Assembly (NCBI RefSeq): GCF_042665255.1
Contig: NZ_JBHTCD010000009.1
DNA length: 64,000 nucleotides
Reading direction: 5' to 3' (one strand)
From: Insolitispirillum peregrinum
GTDB lineage: Bacteria > Pseudomonadota > Alphaproteobacteria > Rhodospirillales > Rhodospirillaceae
The notes beneath the pieces were generated by a model. That model did not search any database, was not told where the DNA came from, and saw only the letters and a program-made list of their open reading frames with translations. Within the stretch, counting starts at the first letter, position 1. Each line of letters begins with the position of its first letter. Made by a program: the position numbers and the translations under genes. Shown here piece by piece: positions 26,834 through 35,739 of the stretch.

Positions 26834-29800
26834 TCAGCTACAGCCGGACGTTGACCCGCAGGTGTCGCACTTCAGGCAGGTGCCGTTGCGGACCAGCGTG
26901 AAGTTGCCGCATTCGCTGCACGAATCCCCGACATAGCCCTTCAGGCGGGCTTCGCGGATGCGGCTGCTGCGGTCGGCGGTGCCGCTGGTGGTGGTGACGG
27001 TATCGACCGACACCGCCGTCACATGGGTGTGGGTGGTGGTTGCCACCGCCCCGCCCGCCAACTCGCCCACCGCAGACGGCAGCTTGGCCTTGTGGAGTTC
27101 ATCGGCGCGCAGGACGTACAGGTTCGACAGGTCGGACGAGCGCACATAGCCCTTGGACACCGTGCGCGACACCAGCGTGCCGTCCCAGTGCTCCAGATCG
27201 CCCTCTTCGTGGCCGTCGCCCATGGCGTCGGGGTGGATGTCTTCCGGCTGGACGTGGGCCAGATCGTTGCGCCCGAGGTAGGACACCGCCACTTCGCGGA
27301 ACAGGTAGTCAAGGATCGAGGTTGCCATCTTGATGGCATCGTTGCCCTCGACCATCCCCGACGGCTCGAAGCGGACAAAGGTAAAGGCTTCGACGAATTC
27401 CTCCAGCGGCACGCCATATTGCAGGCCGATCGACACCGCGATGGCAAAGTTGTTCATCAGCGAGCGGAACGCCGCGCCTTCCTTGTGCATGTCGACAAAG
27501 ATTTCGCCCAGTGTGCCGTCTTCGTATTCGCCGGTGCGCAGGTACACCTTGTGGCCGCCGACCACCGCCTTTTGCGTATAGCCCTTGCGGCGGTCGGGCA
27601 TCCGGCGGCGGACGGCGCGATGGATCACCTTTTCGCTGGCCTTGTGCGCCACCAGCGCCGCCCGCTGCGGAGCCGGAGCGGCCACCACCTTTTGCACCGC
27701 GTCTGCGGCTTCGTCTTCGTCGTCGTCATTGCTGGCCAACAGGCTGGCCTGCAACGGCTGGCTGAGCTTCGAGCCATCACGGTACAGGGCATTGGCCTTC
27801 AGGCCGAGGCTCCACGACAGTTCATAGGCGTGCAGGCAGTCGGCAACGGTGGCGCTGTTGGCCATGTTGATGGTTTTGGAAATCGCCCCGGAAATGAACG
27901 GCTGGGCGGCGGCCATCATGCGGATGTGGCTTTCCACCGACAGCAGGCGACGACCGGTGCGGCCGCAGGTATTGGCGCAATCGAACACCGCCTGATGCTC
28001 GGGCTTGAGCAGCGGCGCGCCTTCGAGGGTCATCGCCCCGCAGACATGGGTGTTGGCCGCCTCGATCTGGGAGGCGGAAAAGCCCAGCGCCGCCAGCATG
28101 TCAAAGGCCGGGTCTTCAAGCTGACCAGCGGTGAAGCCCAGCGGGCCGGTACACAGCTCCTCGCCCAGCGTCCACTTGTTGAAGGCAAACTTGATGTCAA
28201 AGGCGGTCGCCAGCGCCGCTTCCAGCCGCTCGAGGGCGGCATCGTCAAAGCCCTTGGCGCGCAGGCTGTCGTGGGTGATGCCCGACGCCCCGCGCAACGA
28301 GCCATGGCCGGTGGCGTAGCGGATCATCGCTTCGATTTCGGCAGGCTGATAGCCCAGCGTCTGCAAAGCCAGCGGCACCATGCGGTTGATGATCTTGAAA
28401 TAGCCACCGCCAGCCAGCTTCTTGAACTTCACCAGCGCAAAATCCGGCTCGATGCCGGTGGTGTCGCAATCCATCACCAGCCCGATGGTGCCGGTGGGGG
28501 CGACCACCGACACCTGCGCATTGCGATAGCCGTGCTGCTCGCCCAGCTCCAGCGCCCGGTCCCAGGCGGCTTGCGCCTGCTGCACCAGCGACGGAGCGGG
28601 GCAGGAGGCGGCATCCAGCGGCACCGGCGGGACGCTCAGGCCCTCATAACCCTCGGCCACCCCGTGTGCCGCCCGCCGATGGTTGCGGATCACCCGCAGC
28701 ATCGAGGCGCAGTTTTCGGCAAAGCGCGGGAAGGCCCCCAGAGTCTGCGCCATCTCGGCCGAGGTGGCATAGCTGACACCGGTCATCAGGGCGGAAATGG
28801 TCCCGCACAGGGCGCGGCCTTCGTCGCTGTCATAGGACAGGCCATTGGCCATCAGCAGGCCGCCGATGTTGGCAAAGCCCAGCCCCAGCGTGCGGAACTC
28901 ATAGGACCGCCGGGCAATCTGCGGCGAGGGGAATTGCGCCATCAGCACCGAGATTTCCAGCACCACCGTCCACAGGCGGCAGGCGTGGGCGAACAGCGCC
29001 CCATCGAACTGACCATCGGGGCGGCGGAACTGCACCAGATTGAGCGAGGCCAGATTGCAGGCGGTATCATCAAGGAACATGTATTCCGAGCAGGGGTTCG
29101 AGGCATTGATCCGCCCCGAGGCCGCGCAGGTGTGCCAGTCGTTGATTGTGGTATCGAATTGCAGGCCGGGATCGGCGCAGGCCCAGGCGGCTTCGCCGAT
29201 CTTGTCCCACAGGGCGCGCGCCCGCACCGTGCGCGCCACCGCGCCATCGGTGCGGCGGACCAGCGACCAGTCGGCATCGTCGCGCACCGCCTGCAAAAAG
29301 GCATTGGTCACGCGCACCGAGTTGTTGGAGTTCTGCCCCGACACCGTCATGTAGGCTTCGGAATCCCAGTCGGCATTCAGCAGCGGAAATTCGATCTCCA
29401 CCACCCCCTGACGGGCGAACTGGATGGTCCGTTGCAGATAGTTTTCCGGCACAAACGCCTTGCGACCGGCGCGGATGGCCTTGCGCAGGGCCGGATTGCG
29501 CGCCGGGTCAAAACGCGCCTCGCCATCCCCCTCCCGGCAGGCGGCGAGAATGGCGGTCATTGCCTGCCTGCAGGCCTGCGAGCCCGCCACCAGCGCCGCC
29601 ACCTTTTGCTCTTCGCGCATTTTCCAGTCGATGAAGGTTTCAATGTCCGGGTGATCGACATCGACAATCACCATCTTGGCAGCACGGCGGGTGGTGCCCC
29701 CGGACTTGATCGCCCCGGCGGCGCGGTCGCCGATCTTCAGGAAGCTCATCAGCCCCGACGAACGCCCGCCGCCGGACAGAAGTTCACCTTCCGAACGCAG

Positions 29801-30511
29801 GGCGGAGAAATTGCTGCCGGTCCCCGAGCCGTACTTGAACAGGCGGGCTTCGCGCACCCACAGGTCCATGATGCCGCCGTCGTTGACCAGATCATCGGCA
29901 ACCGACTGGATAAAGCAGGCGTGCGGCTGCGGATGTTCATAGGCCGAGGCCGAACGCACCAGCTCTCCGCTGGCCGGATCGACGTAGAAATGCCCCTGCC
30001 CGCCGCCATCAATGCCATAGGCCCAGTGCAGGCCGGTGTTGAACCATTGCGGGCTGTTCGGTGCCGCCATCTGGCGGGCCAGCATCGCCCGCAGTTCATC
30101 GTAAAAGGTGCGGGCGTCGTCTTCGCTGGCGAAATAGCCACCTTTCCAGCCCCAATAGGTCCAGGTGCCGACCAGCCGGTCGAACACCTGCCGCGCCGAG
30201 GTCTCGCCGGTGCTGCGCTCGGCCTCGGGCAGGACCTTCAGGGCCTTTTTGTCCGGCACCTTGCGCCACAACCAGGCCGGGACACCCTTTTCCTTCACCA
30301 CCTTCAGGCGGGTCGGCACACCCCGGCGGCGGAAATACTTCTGCGCCAGCACGTCGGCGGCCACCTGCGACCATTGCGCCGGAACGTCAATGTCAGTCTG
30401 ACGAAAGACGACGCTGCCATCGGGATTGCGGATCTCACTGACCGTCTGGTGAAACCCGATTCCCTGATAGGCATCCTGCCCGGCGCGGGTGAGGAGTCGC
30501 TCAAACTTCAT
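26834..30511 (-). CDS. nrdJ: Vitamin B12-dependent (class II) ribonucleoside-diphosphate reductase
   Basis: 1225 residues. Reduces ribonucleotides using adenosylcobalamin, independent of oxygen. Core motifs include NSPQWFNTGLHWAYG, FKYGSGTGSNFSALRS, SGGTTRRAAKMVIVDVDHPDI, NPCSEYMFLDDTACNLASLNL (active-site cysteine and loop) and VVAPTGTIGLVMDCDTTGIEPDF. The last 35 residues carry a zinc-ribbon-like CSECGNF ... CLKCDTCGSTSGCS tail, as in other long alphaproteobacterial NrdJ proteins; these cysteines probably re-reduce the active site. The start MKFERLLTRAG at 30511 is preferred to an upstream in-frame ATG. A NrdR-box pair lies upstream. Confidence 0.96.
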   Translation of the reverse strand: MKFERLLTRAGQDAYQGIGFHQTVSEIRNPDGSVVFRQTDIDVPAQWSQVAADVLAQKYFRRRGVPTRLKVVKEKGVPAWLWRKVPDKKALKVLPEAERSTGETSARQVFDRLVGTWTYWGWKGGYFASEDDARTFYDELRAMLARQMAAPNSPQWFNTGLHWAYGIDGGGQGHFYVDPASGELVRSASAYEHPQPHACFIQSVADDLVNDGGIMDLWVREARLFKYGSGTGSNFSALRSEGELLSGGGRSSGLMSFLKIGDRAAGAIKSGGTTRRAAKMVIVDVDHPDIETFIDWKMREEQKVAALVAGSQACRQAMTAILAACREGDGEARFDPARNPALRKAIRAGRKAFVPENYLQRTIQFARQGVVEIEFPLLNADWDSEAYMTVSGQNSNNSVRVTNAFLQAVRDDADWSLVRRTDGAVARTVRARALWDKIGEAAWACADPGLQFDTTINDWHTCAASGRINASNPCSEYMFLDDTACNLASLNLVQFRRPDGQFDGALFAHACRLWTVVLEISVLMAQFPSPQIARRSYEFRTLGLGFANIGGLLMANGLSYDSDEGRALCGTISALMTGVSYATSAEMAQTLGAFPRFAENCASMLRVIRNHRRAAHGVAEGYEGLSVPPVPLDAASCPAPSLVQQAQAAWDRALELGEQHGYRNAQVSVVAPTGTIGLVMDCDTTGIEPDFALVKFKKLAGGGYFKIINRMVPLALQTLGYQPAEIEAMIRYATGHGSLRGASGITHDSLRAKGFDDAALERLEAALATAFDIKFAFNKWTLGEELCTGPLGFTAGQLEDPAFDMLAALGFSASQIEAANTHVCGAMTLEGAPLLKPEHQAVFDCANTCGRTGRRLLSVESHIRMMAAAQPFISGAISKTINMANSATVADCLHAYELSWSLGLKANALYRDGSKLSQPLQASLLASNDDDEDEAADAVQKVVAAPAPQRAALVAHKASEKVIHRAVRRRMPDRRKGYTQKAVVGGHKVYLRTGEYEDGTLGEIFVDMHKEGAAFRSLMNNFAIAVSIGLQYGVPLEEFVEAFTFVRFEPSGMVEGNDAIKMATSILDYLFREVAVSYLGRNDLAHVQPEDIHPDAMGDGHEEGDLEHWDGTLVSRTVSKGYVRSSDLSNLYVLRADELHKAKLPSAVGELAGGAVATTTHTHVTAVSVDTVTTTSGTADRSSRIREARLKGYVGDSCSECGNFTLVRNGTCLKCDTCGSTSGCS

Positions 30512-30611
30512 GACTGTCGTTCCTTGGCTTTGACGCTGGCACTGATGAGACGCCATACCCCGCTGTCACAGCCCATCAGACTGGCCGGGCAGCAGGCAAC
30601 ACGATTTTGCG

Positions 30612-30641
30612 CCGCAGCATCCGGGGTTCCGGGGTCTGCGG
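30612..30641. promoter_or_regulatory. Hairpin in the nrdJ leader
   Basis: CCGCAG (30612-30617) pairs with CTGCGG (30636-30641), with CCGG/CCGG pairing inside. It lies about 100 bases before the nrdJ start, between the NrdR boxes and the gene. No T-run follows, so a terminator is unlikely. Confidence 0.4.
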
Positions 30642-30674
30642 AGAAAAATTGCAACATTCACAACGAGTCGCAGC

Positions 30675-30722
30675 AACCTAGATATAGTATGAAGATCACC
30701 GCAACGACACTACCCTATGATA
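30675..30722. promoter_or_regulatory. Probable NrdR-box pair upstream of nrdJ
   Basis: Box 1 at 30675-30690 (AACCTAGATATAGTAT) matches the NrdR consensus at about 12 of 16 positions. A weaker box at 30707-30722 (ACACTACCCTATGATA) starts exactly 32 bp away, the three-turn spacing usual for NrdR. They lie about 165-210 bp before nrdJ. Confidence 0.5.
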
Positions 30723-31098
30723 AAAAAGCCCCCTGCGGCAAACCCTTTCTTTTTCCACAGCTTCGAGTCCCGGGCTGTTGAAAACAGCGTCTGCGCCGCA
30801 CTGCCAAAGGGTTTCAGCGGCTTGGACAGCGGCGAAAATCTGCCCAGATTTAGGTATTTATCACTATCCTCGCCCGCCTGTTGCACCGCAGTGACGGCGA
30901 TCATTGTTCCTGTTTTATTCCCACATTTACAGCAAAAAATTTCTGTTCCCCGCTTGCCGCTGTCCGAGGGAGTTGGTGTTCCCGTCGCCTTGTGCTAATA
31001 CCCTGCAACAACGTTGCTGACGGCATGGCGCGCCCCCGCTCTGGTCAGGGAGAGGACGGGCCTGCCCGCTCGGGCGAGCATTGGGAGCTAAAACAAAG
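30723..31098. other. Intergenic region between nrdJ and NDUFA12 promoters
   Basis: No gene supported. It contains an inverted repeat AAACCCTTT (30740-30748) / AAAGGGTTT (30806-30814) of unknown role, and AT-rich stretches at 30850-30950 suitable for the divergent promoters. No tRNA or riboswitch core was recognised. Confidence 0.55.
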
Positions 31099-31446
31099 AT
31101 GATCACCGGAACCCTGTTCAATACCTGGCGCAATGGCCGTCAGGTCGGCACTGACGAATACGGCAACCGCTATTTCGAAGAAAAGGCGCCGAAGGCTGGT
31201 GCCCGGGCCCGCCGCTGGGTGCTGTACAAGGGCTCGCTCGAAGCCTCGAAGATACCGCCCGCCTGGCACGCCTGGATGCACTACACCACCGACGCCCCGG
31301 TGCAGGCCGAAAGCCGCACCTGGCAGAAGTCGCACCTGCCGAACGTCACCGGCACCGAACATTCCTATCTGCCGCCGGGCCATGACCTGCGTGGCGGGGA
31401 ACGCTCCAAGGCCACCGGCGACTACGAACCCTGGCAGCCGGTCTGA
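31099..31446 (+). CDS. NDUFA12-family accessory subunit of NADH:ubiquinone oxidoreductase
   Basis: 115 residues. The sequence VGTDEYGNRYFEEK, RRWVLYKG, PPAWHAWMHYTTD and a proline-rich end is the family signature of the alphaproteobacterial homologue of mitochondrial complex I subunit NDUFA12 (B17.2). It associates with complex I on the cytoplasmic side. The start at 31099 (MITGTLFNTW) is used: it is the ATG nearest a GGGAG site. Next to mlaD and DUF2155 genes, a conserved Rhodospirillales neighbourhood. Confidence 0.93.
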   Translation: MITGTLFNTWRNGRQVGTDEYGNRYFEEKAPKAGARARRWVLYKGSLEASKIPPAWHAWMHYTTDAPVQAESRTWQKSHLPNVTGTEHSYLPPGHDLRGGERSKATGDYEPWQPV

Positions 31447-31614
31447 TTCCGCAGACCTTTCCGTGCGCGGGTTTTCCAGCCCTGACCGGCGGCTTTGCAC
31501 AAAGGCTGCCGGAATGGGCTATTCGTTGTTATGGGCTGGAAACGGCCTTCCTCGAACGGTGCGGAGGACAACGCCGCGCAACCGACCCCACCACCAGGCG
31601 GAGACCAACACGGG

Positions 31615-32139
31615 ATGATGCGTAGACTGAACCAGGACAGTCGCGAGACCCTGATCGGCGCTGCTGTAATCACGGTGCTGGCCCTGGCCCTGCTGGCCAA
31701 TGCTGCCGACCGGAAAGTACGCGACAAGAACAGTGACGGCTATCCGCTCGAGGCTGTCTTTGACCGTTCCGACGGACTGGCTCCGGGGGCCGAAGTCCGC
31801 GTTGCCGGGGTGCCGGTCGGCTCGGTGATCCACCAGACGCTCGACGACAATTACCGGATTCATCTGACCCTGCAGATCGCCCGCGATACGCTGGTGCCGG
31901 TCGACAGCGCCGCCATCATCGAAACCGACGGCCTGCTGGGATCAAAGTACATCGAATTGCAGCCCGGTGGCGAAGACGACTTTCTGCCCAGCGGCGGACG
32001 CCTGCGCTATACGCAGGGATCGTTGGTGATAGAGGACCTGCTGGCGAAAATTGTCGGCATGGCCCACGCCCGCCGCGCCAAGGCCGCCGCCGATCAGGCA
32101 CAGCCCGAGGCTTCCCCCCAGGCCCCAAAGGAACAATAG
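31615..32139 (+). CDS. MCE/MlaD-family phospholipid transport protein, first copy
   Basis: 174 residues: a single N-terminal membrane helix (TLIGAAVITVLALALLANA) and one MCE domain (YPLEAVFDRSDGLAPGAEVRVAGVPVGSV ... TDGLLGSKYIELQPGG), then a charged Ala/Gln tail. MlaD-type proteins form hexamers that carry phospholipids between the membranes with an ABC transporter. The ATG at 31615 is chosen (two adjacent ATGs after GGCGGAG); an ATG at 31531 would add 28 proline-rich residues and cannot be excluded. Ten bases separate it from a second mlaD copy. Confidence 0.88.
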   Translation: MMRRLNQDSRETLIGAAVITVLALALLANAADRKVRDKNSDGYPLEAVFDRSDGLAPGAEVRVAGVPVGSVIHQTLDDNYRIHLTLQIARDTLVPVDSAAIIETDGLLGSKYIELQPGGEDDFLPSGGRLRYTQGSLVIEDLLAKIVGMAHARRAKAAADQAQPEASPQAPKEQ

Positions 32140-32149
32140 GAGCACGAAC

Positions 32150-32665
32150 ATGGGTCGCAATCCGATTGAAACCATCATGGGGGCCGTGGTCCTGCTGGTT
32201 GCCGGTGTCTTTCTGGCCTTTGCCTATTCCACCGCTGACCTGAGGCAGGTCGAAGGCTATCAGTTGACCGCCGCGTTCGCCAAGGCCGGTGGCCTGAAAG
32301 CCGGGTCCGATGTGCGCATTTCCGGCATCAAGATCGGCACGGTCAGCTCCCAGCGTCTTGACGGGACCACCTATCAGGCGGTCGTTCTCCTGACGATTTC
32401 TCCCGAAGTCCGCCTGCCGGTCGATACCGTTGCCAGCATTGCCTCTGACGGCCTGTTGGGGGGCAGCTACCTCAAGCTGGAACCAGGCACCGCCCGCGAC
32501 ATGCTGCAGGATGGCGGCAAGCTGACCAAGGTGCGCAATTACCAGTCGCTGGAAGATCTGGTTGGCCAGATCATCTTTCTTGCCACGCAGGATGGCCCGC
32601 CGCCGCCGCCGCCCGGTGCCCACACCGGCACCCCGCCCAATGGCCCGGCCGGATCACCCCAATAG
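32150..32665 (+). CDS. mlaD: MCE/MlaD-family phospholipid transport protein, second copy
   Basis: 171 residues. N-terminus MGRNPIETIMGAVVLLVAGVFLAFAYSTAD is the classic MlaD anchor; the MCE domain follows (YQLTAAFAKAGGLKAGSDVRISGIKIGTV ... SDGLLGGSYLKLEPG), then a polyproline tail (six prolines in a row). An AGGAG site lies before the ATG at 32150. It is closer to canonical MlaD than the preceding gene, and the two probably form a mixed or alternative hexamer. mlaE/mlaF are not in the window. Confidence 0.9.
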   Translation: MGRNPIETIMGAVVLLVAGVFLAFAYSTADLRQVEGYQLTAAFAKAGGLKAGSDVRISGIKIGTVSSQRLDGTTYQAVVLLTISPEVRLPVDTVASIASDGLLGGSYLKLEPGTARDMLQDGGKLTKVRNYQSLEDLVGQIIFLATQDGPPPPPPGAHTGTPPNGPAGSPQ

Positions 32666-32711
32666 AGTGTTTTCACACTGGGCGAAAACACTCTCCGTTT
32701 TCAATGCTATA

Positions 32712-32940
32712 GATCAGCGTGCGGTAAATCTGACACCACAGTACACGACAGTTGTGAAACAGGATCATGGAGCGCTGCTCCAAACCTCGCTGGGGCCAGC
32801 TGGCCCCAGACCCCATCAATTTGAATTCAAAGAAAAAATGGGGGTTCGGGGCCTCAGGCGCCGAGCGGCCCGGGCGGCAGCCCGCTTTTGTTTTCAAACT
32901 GTCGTGTACTGTGATCTGATACTAGCACGCTGATTCAACC
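32712..32940 (+). repeat. Dispersed hairpin element, copy F (full length, forward)
   Basis: Left terminal repeat GATCAGCGTGC ... CACAGTACACGACAGTT, GGATCATGGAGCGCTGC, the GGGGCCAGCTGGCCCC hairpin, GGTTCGGGGCCTCAGGCGCC, GGGCGGCAGCCCGC, then the inverted repeat ACTGTCGTGTACTGTGATC ... GCACGCTGATTC. It separates mlaD from the DUF2155 gene. Confidence 0.9.
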
Positions 32941-32952
32941 TTTTGTTCTGTC

Positions 32953-32995
32953 GCATTGTTCTTGCGAAAACCGGTTCCCACTTTTCGCACAATGC
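32953..32995. repeat. 43-bp GCATTGT/ACAATGC palindrome
   Basis: GCATTGTTCTTGCGAAAACC ... CTTTTCGCACAATGC, 13 bp after element copy F and 25 bases before the DUF2155 start codon, so it sits in that gene's leader. Confidence 0.88.
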
Positions 32996-33020
32996 TCTAA
33001 CCGCTGCGGAGCAGTTCCTG

Positions 33021-33563
33021 ATGGACAGGCCCATTTCCCGCCCCTCCCCGGCCCCCCGCCGCGCCACGGTTTCCCTGTGGCGCAACGGCCTGCTGGCGGC
33101 GGTCCTGCTGGCAGCCACCAGCGGTCTCAGTGCCCCGGCGCAGGCCGTTGAAGGGCTGGAGCGCGAAGTTGCCCTGCTGCGCTGGCTGGACAAGTCCACC
33201 GCCCGCGTTGACACCATCGAAGTGCCGGTCAACGAAACGGTCCACATCGAAAACCTCGAACTGATCGTGCGCGCCTGTGTCGAGCGTCCGCCGGAAGAGC
33301 CGCCGGAAAGTGCCGCCTTCCTTGATGTGTGGGAACGCCGCAGCGGTGAACCGGCTGCCGAGGTTTTCCGCGGCTGGATGTTTGCCTCCAGCCCGGCGCT
33401 GTCGGCGATGGAACATCCGATCTATGACCTGTGGGTGATCGACTGTCTGGCCACCGGCGAAAAGTCGCCGGTGCCGTCGCACCCGGCCGATGACCTGCCC
33501 CCGGCCCTGCCGCCGGCGGCCAAGGTTCCGGCGCTGAAGAATGCTCCGGGCACGACGCGCTGA
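33021..33563 (+). CDS. DUF2155-domain secreted protein
   Basis: 180 residues. A twin-basic N-terminus and hydrophobic stretch (NGLLAAVLLAATSGLSAPAQA) give a signal peptide ending near residue 43. The mature part has the DUF2155 pattern: LRWLDKSTARVDTIEVPVNETVHIENLELIVRAC ... AAFLDVWE ... GWMFASSPALSAMEHPIYDLWVIDC, with two cysteines likely to form a disulfide, then a proline-rich tail. Function is not known; the family sits beside NDUFA12 and mlaD in related genomes. The ATG at 33021 has GGAG before it; an upstream in-frame start lies inside repeat F. Confidence 0.88.
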   Translation: MDRPISRPSPAPRRATVSLWRNGLLAAVLLAATSGLSAPAQAVEGLEREVALLRWLDKSTARVDTIEVPVNETVHIENLELIVRACVERPPEEPPESAAFLDVWERRSGEPAAEVFRGWMFASSPALSAMEHPIYDLWVIDCLATGEKSPVPSHPADDLPPALPPAAKVPALKNAPGTTR

Positions 33564-33623
33564 CCCACCCTTGACATGATGCCGTGTGCGAAACCACACC
33601 GCTTTGAACACGCGAGGCTCTCC

Positions 33624-34058
33624 ATGAGCGACCATTACCAAAGCTGGCAGCCCGAGCTGCGCATGACCACCCTGTCCGACGAACAGATCAGCCTGCTGGT
33701 CCACACCTTTTATGCCAAAATCCGCCAGCACGAAGAACTGGGACCGGTGTTTGAGGAAAAGCTGGCGGGCAAGTGGGGGCCGCACCTCGACAAGATGGTC
33801 GATTTCTGGGCCACCATGATGACCGGCAGCAAACGCTACGACGGTCGCCCGCTACCGGTCCATGTGGGCCTGCCCGGCCTGCACGATCACCACTTTGGTC
33901 AATGGCTGGTGCTGTTCCGTGAAACGGCCCGCGAGCTGTTTTCCGAACAGATCGCCGAGCAGTTCATCGAACGGGCCGAACGGATGGCCCAGTCATTCCG
34001 CTATGCGATTGCCCTGCACGAAGGCCGCCCGTTACCGCCGGTCGGTGACAAACCCTGA
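33624..34058 (+). CDS. Group III truncated haemoglobin
   Basis: 144 residues. Pattern ISLLVHTFYAKIRQHEELGPVFEEKL ... HLDKMVDFWATMMTG ... HHFGQWLVLFRETARELF matches the trHbP class; the histidine of HHFGQWL is the likely proximal haem ligand. Such globins bind oxygen or nitric oxide in the cytoplasm. The start MSDHYQSWQ follows a GCGAGG site; an earlier in-frame ATG at 33576 lacks one. A TTGACA hexamer lies at 33571-33576, but a good -10 box was not found. Convergent with the next gene, 18 bp apart. Confidence 0.9.
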   Translation: MSDHYQSWQPELRMTTLSDEQISLLVHTFYAKIRQHEELGPVFEEKLAGKWGPHLDKMVDFWATMMTGSKRYDGRPLPVHVGLPGLHDHHFGQWLVLFRETARELFSEQIAEQFIERAERMAQSFRYAIALHEGRPLPPVGDKP

Positions 34059-34076
34059 CACAACCCCCGCACGGGA

Positions 34077-35246
34077 TTACTCCTGCCGGTACGGTCCCAG
34101 CGTTGCCAAAGCCGCCATGTCTTCGGACAGGGCGGCTTTTTCGTCCTCCACAAAGCGTTCGATCGCCGTTCGGAAAGCCGGATGGGCGATATAGTGGGCG
34201 GAACAGGTGGTCTGCGGCAGATAACCGCGCTGGATTTTGTGTTCGCCCTGCGCTCCGGCCTCGACCCAGCGCAGGCCGTGCGCAATGGCATAGTCGATGG
34301 CCTGATAATAGCAGGTCTCGAAGTGAAGGAATTTCCACTCGCCATCGGCCCCCCAGTTGCGCCCATAAAGGGTGTCATGGCTGCGCAGGTTCAGCGCGCC
34401 GCACACCAGCTCGCCATCGCTCTCCCGCTCGCCCATCACCAGTACCACCCGATCCCCCAGACGGTCGCCCAGCAGGTCAAAGAACCGCCGCCGCAGATAG
34501 GCACTGCCCCATTTGCGGTCGATGGTCGATTGATAAAAGCGGTAAAAGGCATCCCAGTGGCGCGCCGTCAGATCGGCGCCGCTGAGGGTCAGAAAACGTA
34601 CTCCCTGACTTTGGGCGCGCTGGCGTTCCTTGCGGATGTCCTTGCGCTTGCGCGATGACAGGGCGGCGAGGAAATCATCAAAGCTGTGATAGCCACGGTT
34701 TTCCCAGTGGTACTGCACGCCATGGCGGATCAACAGCCCTTCGCGGGCCAGACACGCGCTGTCTTCTGCGCTCGGAAAGGTGACGTGGGCGGAACTGACC
34801 TCCAACTGGCGGCACAGGGCAACCAACCCGCGCACCAGCGCCCCGCGGATCACCTCGGGGTCCGGGGCAACGGCGGCCACCAGCAGGCGCGGCCCGGTGG
34901 CGGGGGTAAAGGGGATGCTGGCCTGCAGCTTGGGATAATAGGCCCCCCCGGCGCGCTCATAGGCCTGTGCCCAGCTCCAGTCGAACACATATTCGCCATA
35001 GGAATGGCTTTTCAGGTACAGCGGCACACAACCCCACAGCACCCCATCCTCCCGCCCGCGCAGCAGCAGATACGACGGTTGCCAGCCAGTGCCCTTGCCA
35101 ACCGAACCGCTGTCTTCCAGTGCGGACAGAAAAGCATAACAGGTAAAGGGGTTATCCACGCCAGCGCAGGCATCCCATTCGGCGGCAGACACATCGGCCA
35201 GACGGTGGGCAACCTGTATCAGATACGGTGACGAGGCTGTAGACAC
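34077..35246 (-). CDS. COG3146-family GNAT-fold (peptidoglycan-biosynthesis-like) acyltransferase
   Basis: About 389 residues from a GTG start with GGATCAGGGG before it; an in-frame ATG at 35282 would add 12 residues. The family pattern is seen in WDACAGVDNPFTCYAFLSALEDSGSVG near the start, YGEYVFDWSWAQAYERAGGAYYPKL, SSRKRKDIRKERQRAQ and the late YYQAIDYAIAHGLRWVEAGAQGEHKIQRGYLP, which is highly conserved. Distantly related to FemX/GNAT enzymes that transfer aminoacyl groups; no substrate is proven for this family. Probably cytoplasmic. Confidence 0.87.
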   Translation of the reverse strand: MSTASSPYLIQVAHRLADVSAAEWDACAGVDNPFTCYAFLSALEDSGSVGKGTGWQPSYLLLRGREDGVLWGCVPLYLKSHSYGEYVFDWSWAQAYERAGGAYYPKLQASIPFTPATGPRLLVAAVAPDPEVIRGALVRGLVALCRQLEVSSAHVTFPSAEDSACLAREGLLIRHGVQYHWENRGYHSFDDFLAALSSRKRKDIRKERQRAQSQGVRFLTLSGADLTARHWDAFYRFYQSTIDRKWGSAYLRRRFFDLLGDRLGDRVVLVMGERESDGELVCGALNLRSHDTLYGRNWGADGEWKFLHFETCYYQAIDYAIAHGLRWVEAGAQGEHKIQRGYLPQTTCSAHYIAHPAFRTAIERFVEDEKAALSEDMAALATLGPYRQE

Positions 35247-35739
35247 GGCGATCCCCTGATCCTTTTTCCTGCCAGCCCACATGGGGCGGAGTCTGCTCAC
35301 CGGCAAGGGGAACCCCGATTCAAAGCCGATTCGAGCCGATGGTTTTTCCGCACTGCCGCAGGAGTGCCATCAAAGACAGCAGACCTGTCGTTTTTTTAAT
35401 CATCAGCAGGCAGCATCAACCAAGGCACCTTTAACCAGCACCTTGCAACCCCCTGACAAAAGGCCATCGCGTCGTGATCACGAAAAGAAACCGCTCTGCC
35501 AAAGGCTTAAGCAGGTTGATGGACGACGGACGGGTAGACATGCTACCAATGGCACAACCGCATGAAGGCGCATATACGCTTTTGATCACATCGCGAAATT
35601 TTATTTCTCCCAAGATTTGTCATTTGACTATTTATTGCGTCTCTGCGAAATATCTTCGTAACAAAGCGACCCGCCCCGCCACTCTGGCGTAATGGAGCGG
35701 GGGAGGAAAACGCACCGACCTTTGAACAGGAGTTTCGCC
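35247..35739. other. Gene-poor AT-rich intergenic region
   Basis: Stretch between the COG3146 gene start and the 22-codon ORF. The ORF at 35474-35692 has no ribosome-binding site and an unconvincing translation. AT-rich DNA at 35590-35660 is a likely promoter for the small ORF. Nothing else recognised. Confidence 0.5.

Noticed and set aside
30512..30720. Cobalamin riboswitch before nrdJ
   Set aside because: Looked for a B12-box-like core on the minus strand but found none; the hairpin at 30612-30641 is too small.
27023..30781. 1252-codon open frame antisense to nrdJ
   Set aside because: Shadow of a GC-rich gene: its translation is His/Arg/Gln/Gly-rich with no family match, whereas the minus strand carries intact NrdJ motifs.
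35474..35692. 72-codon open frame upstream of the 22-codon ORF
   Set aside because: No ribosome-binding site and no convincing protein; it lies in the AT-rich promoter region.
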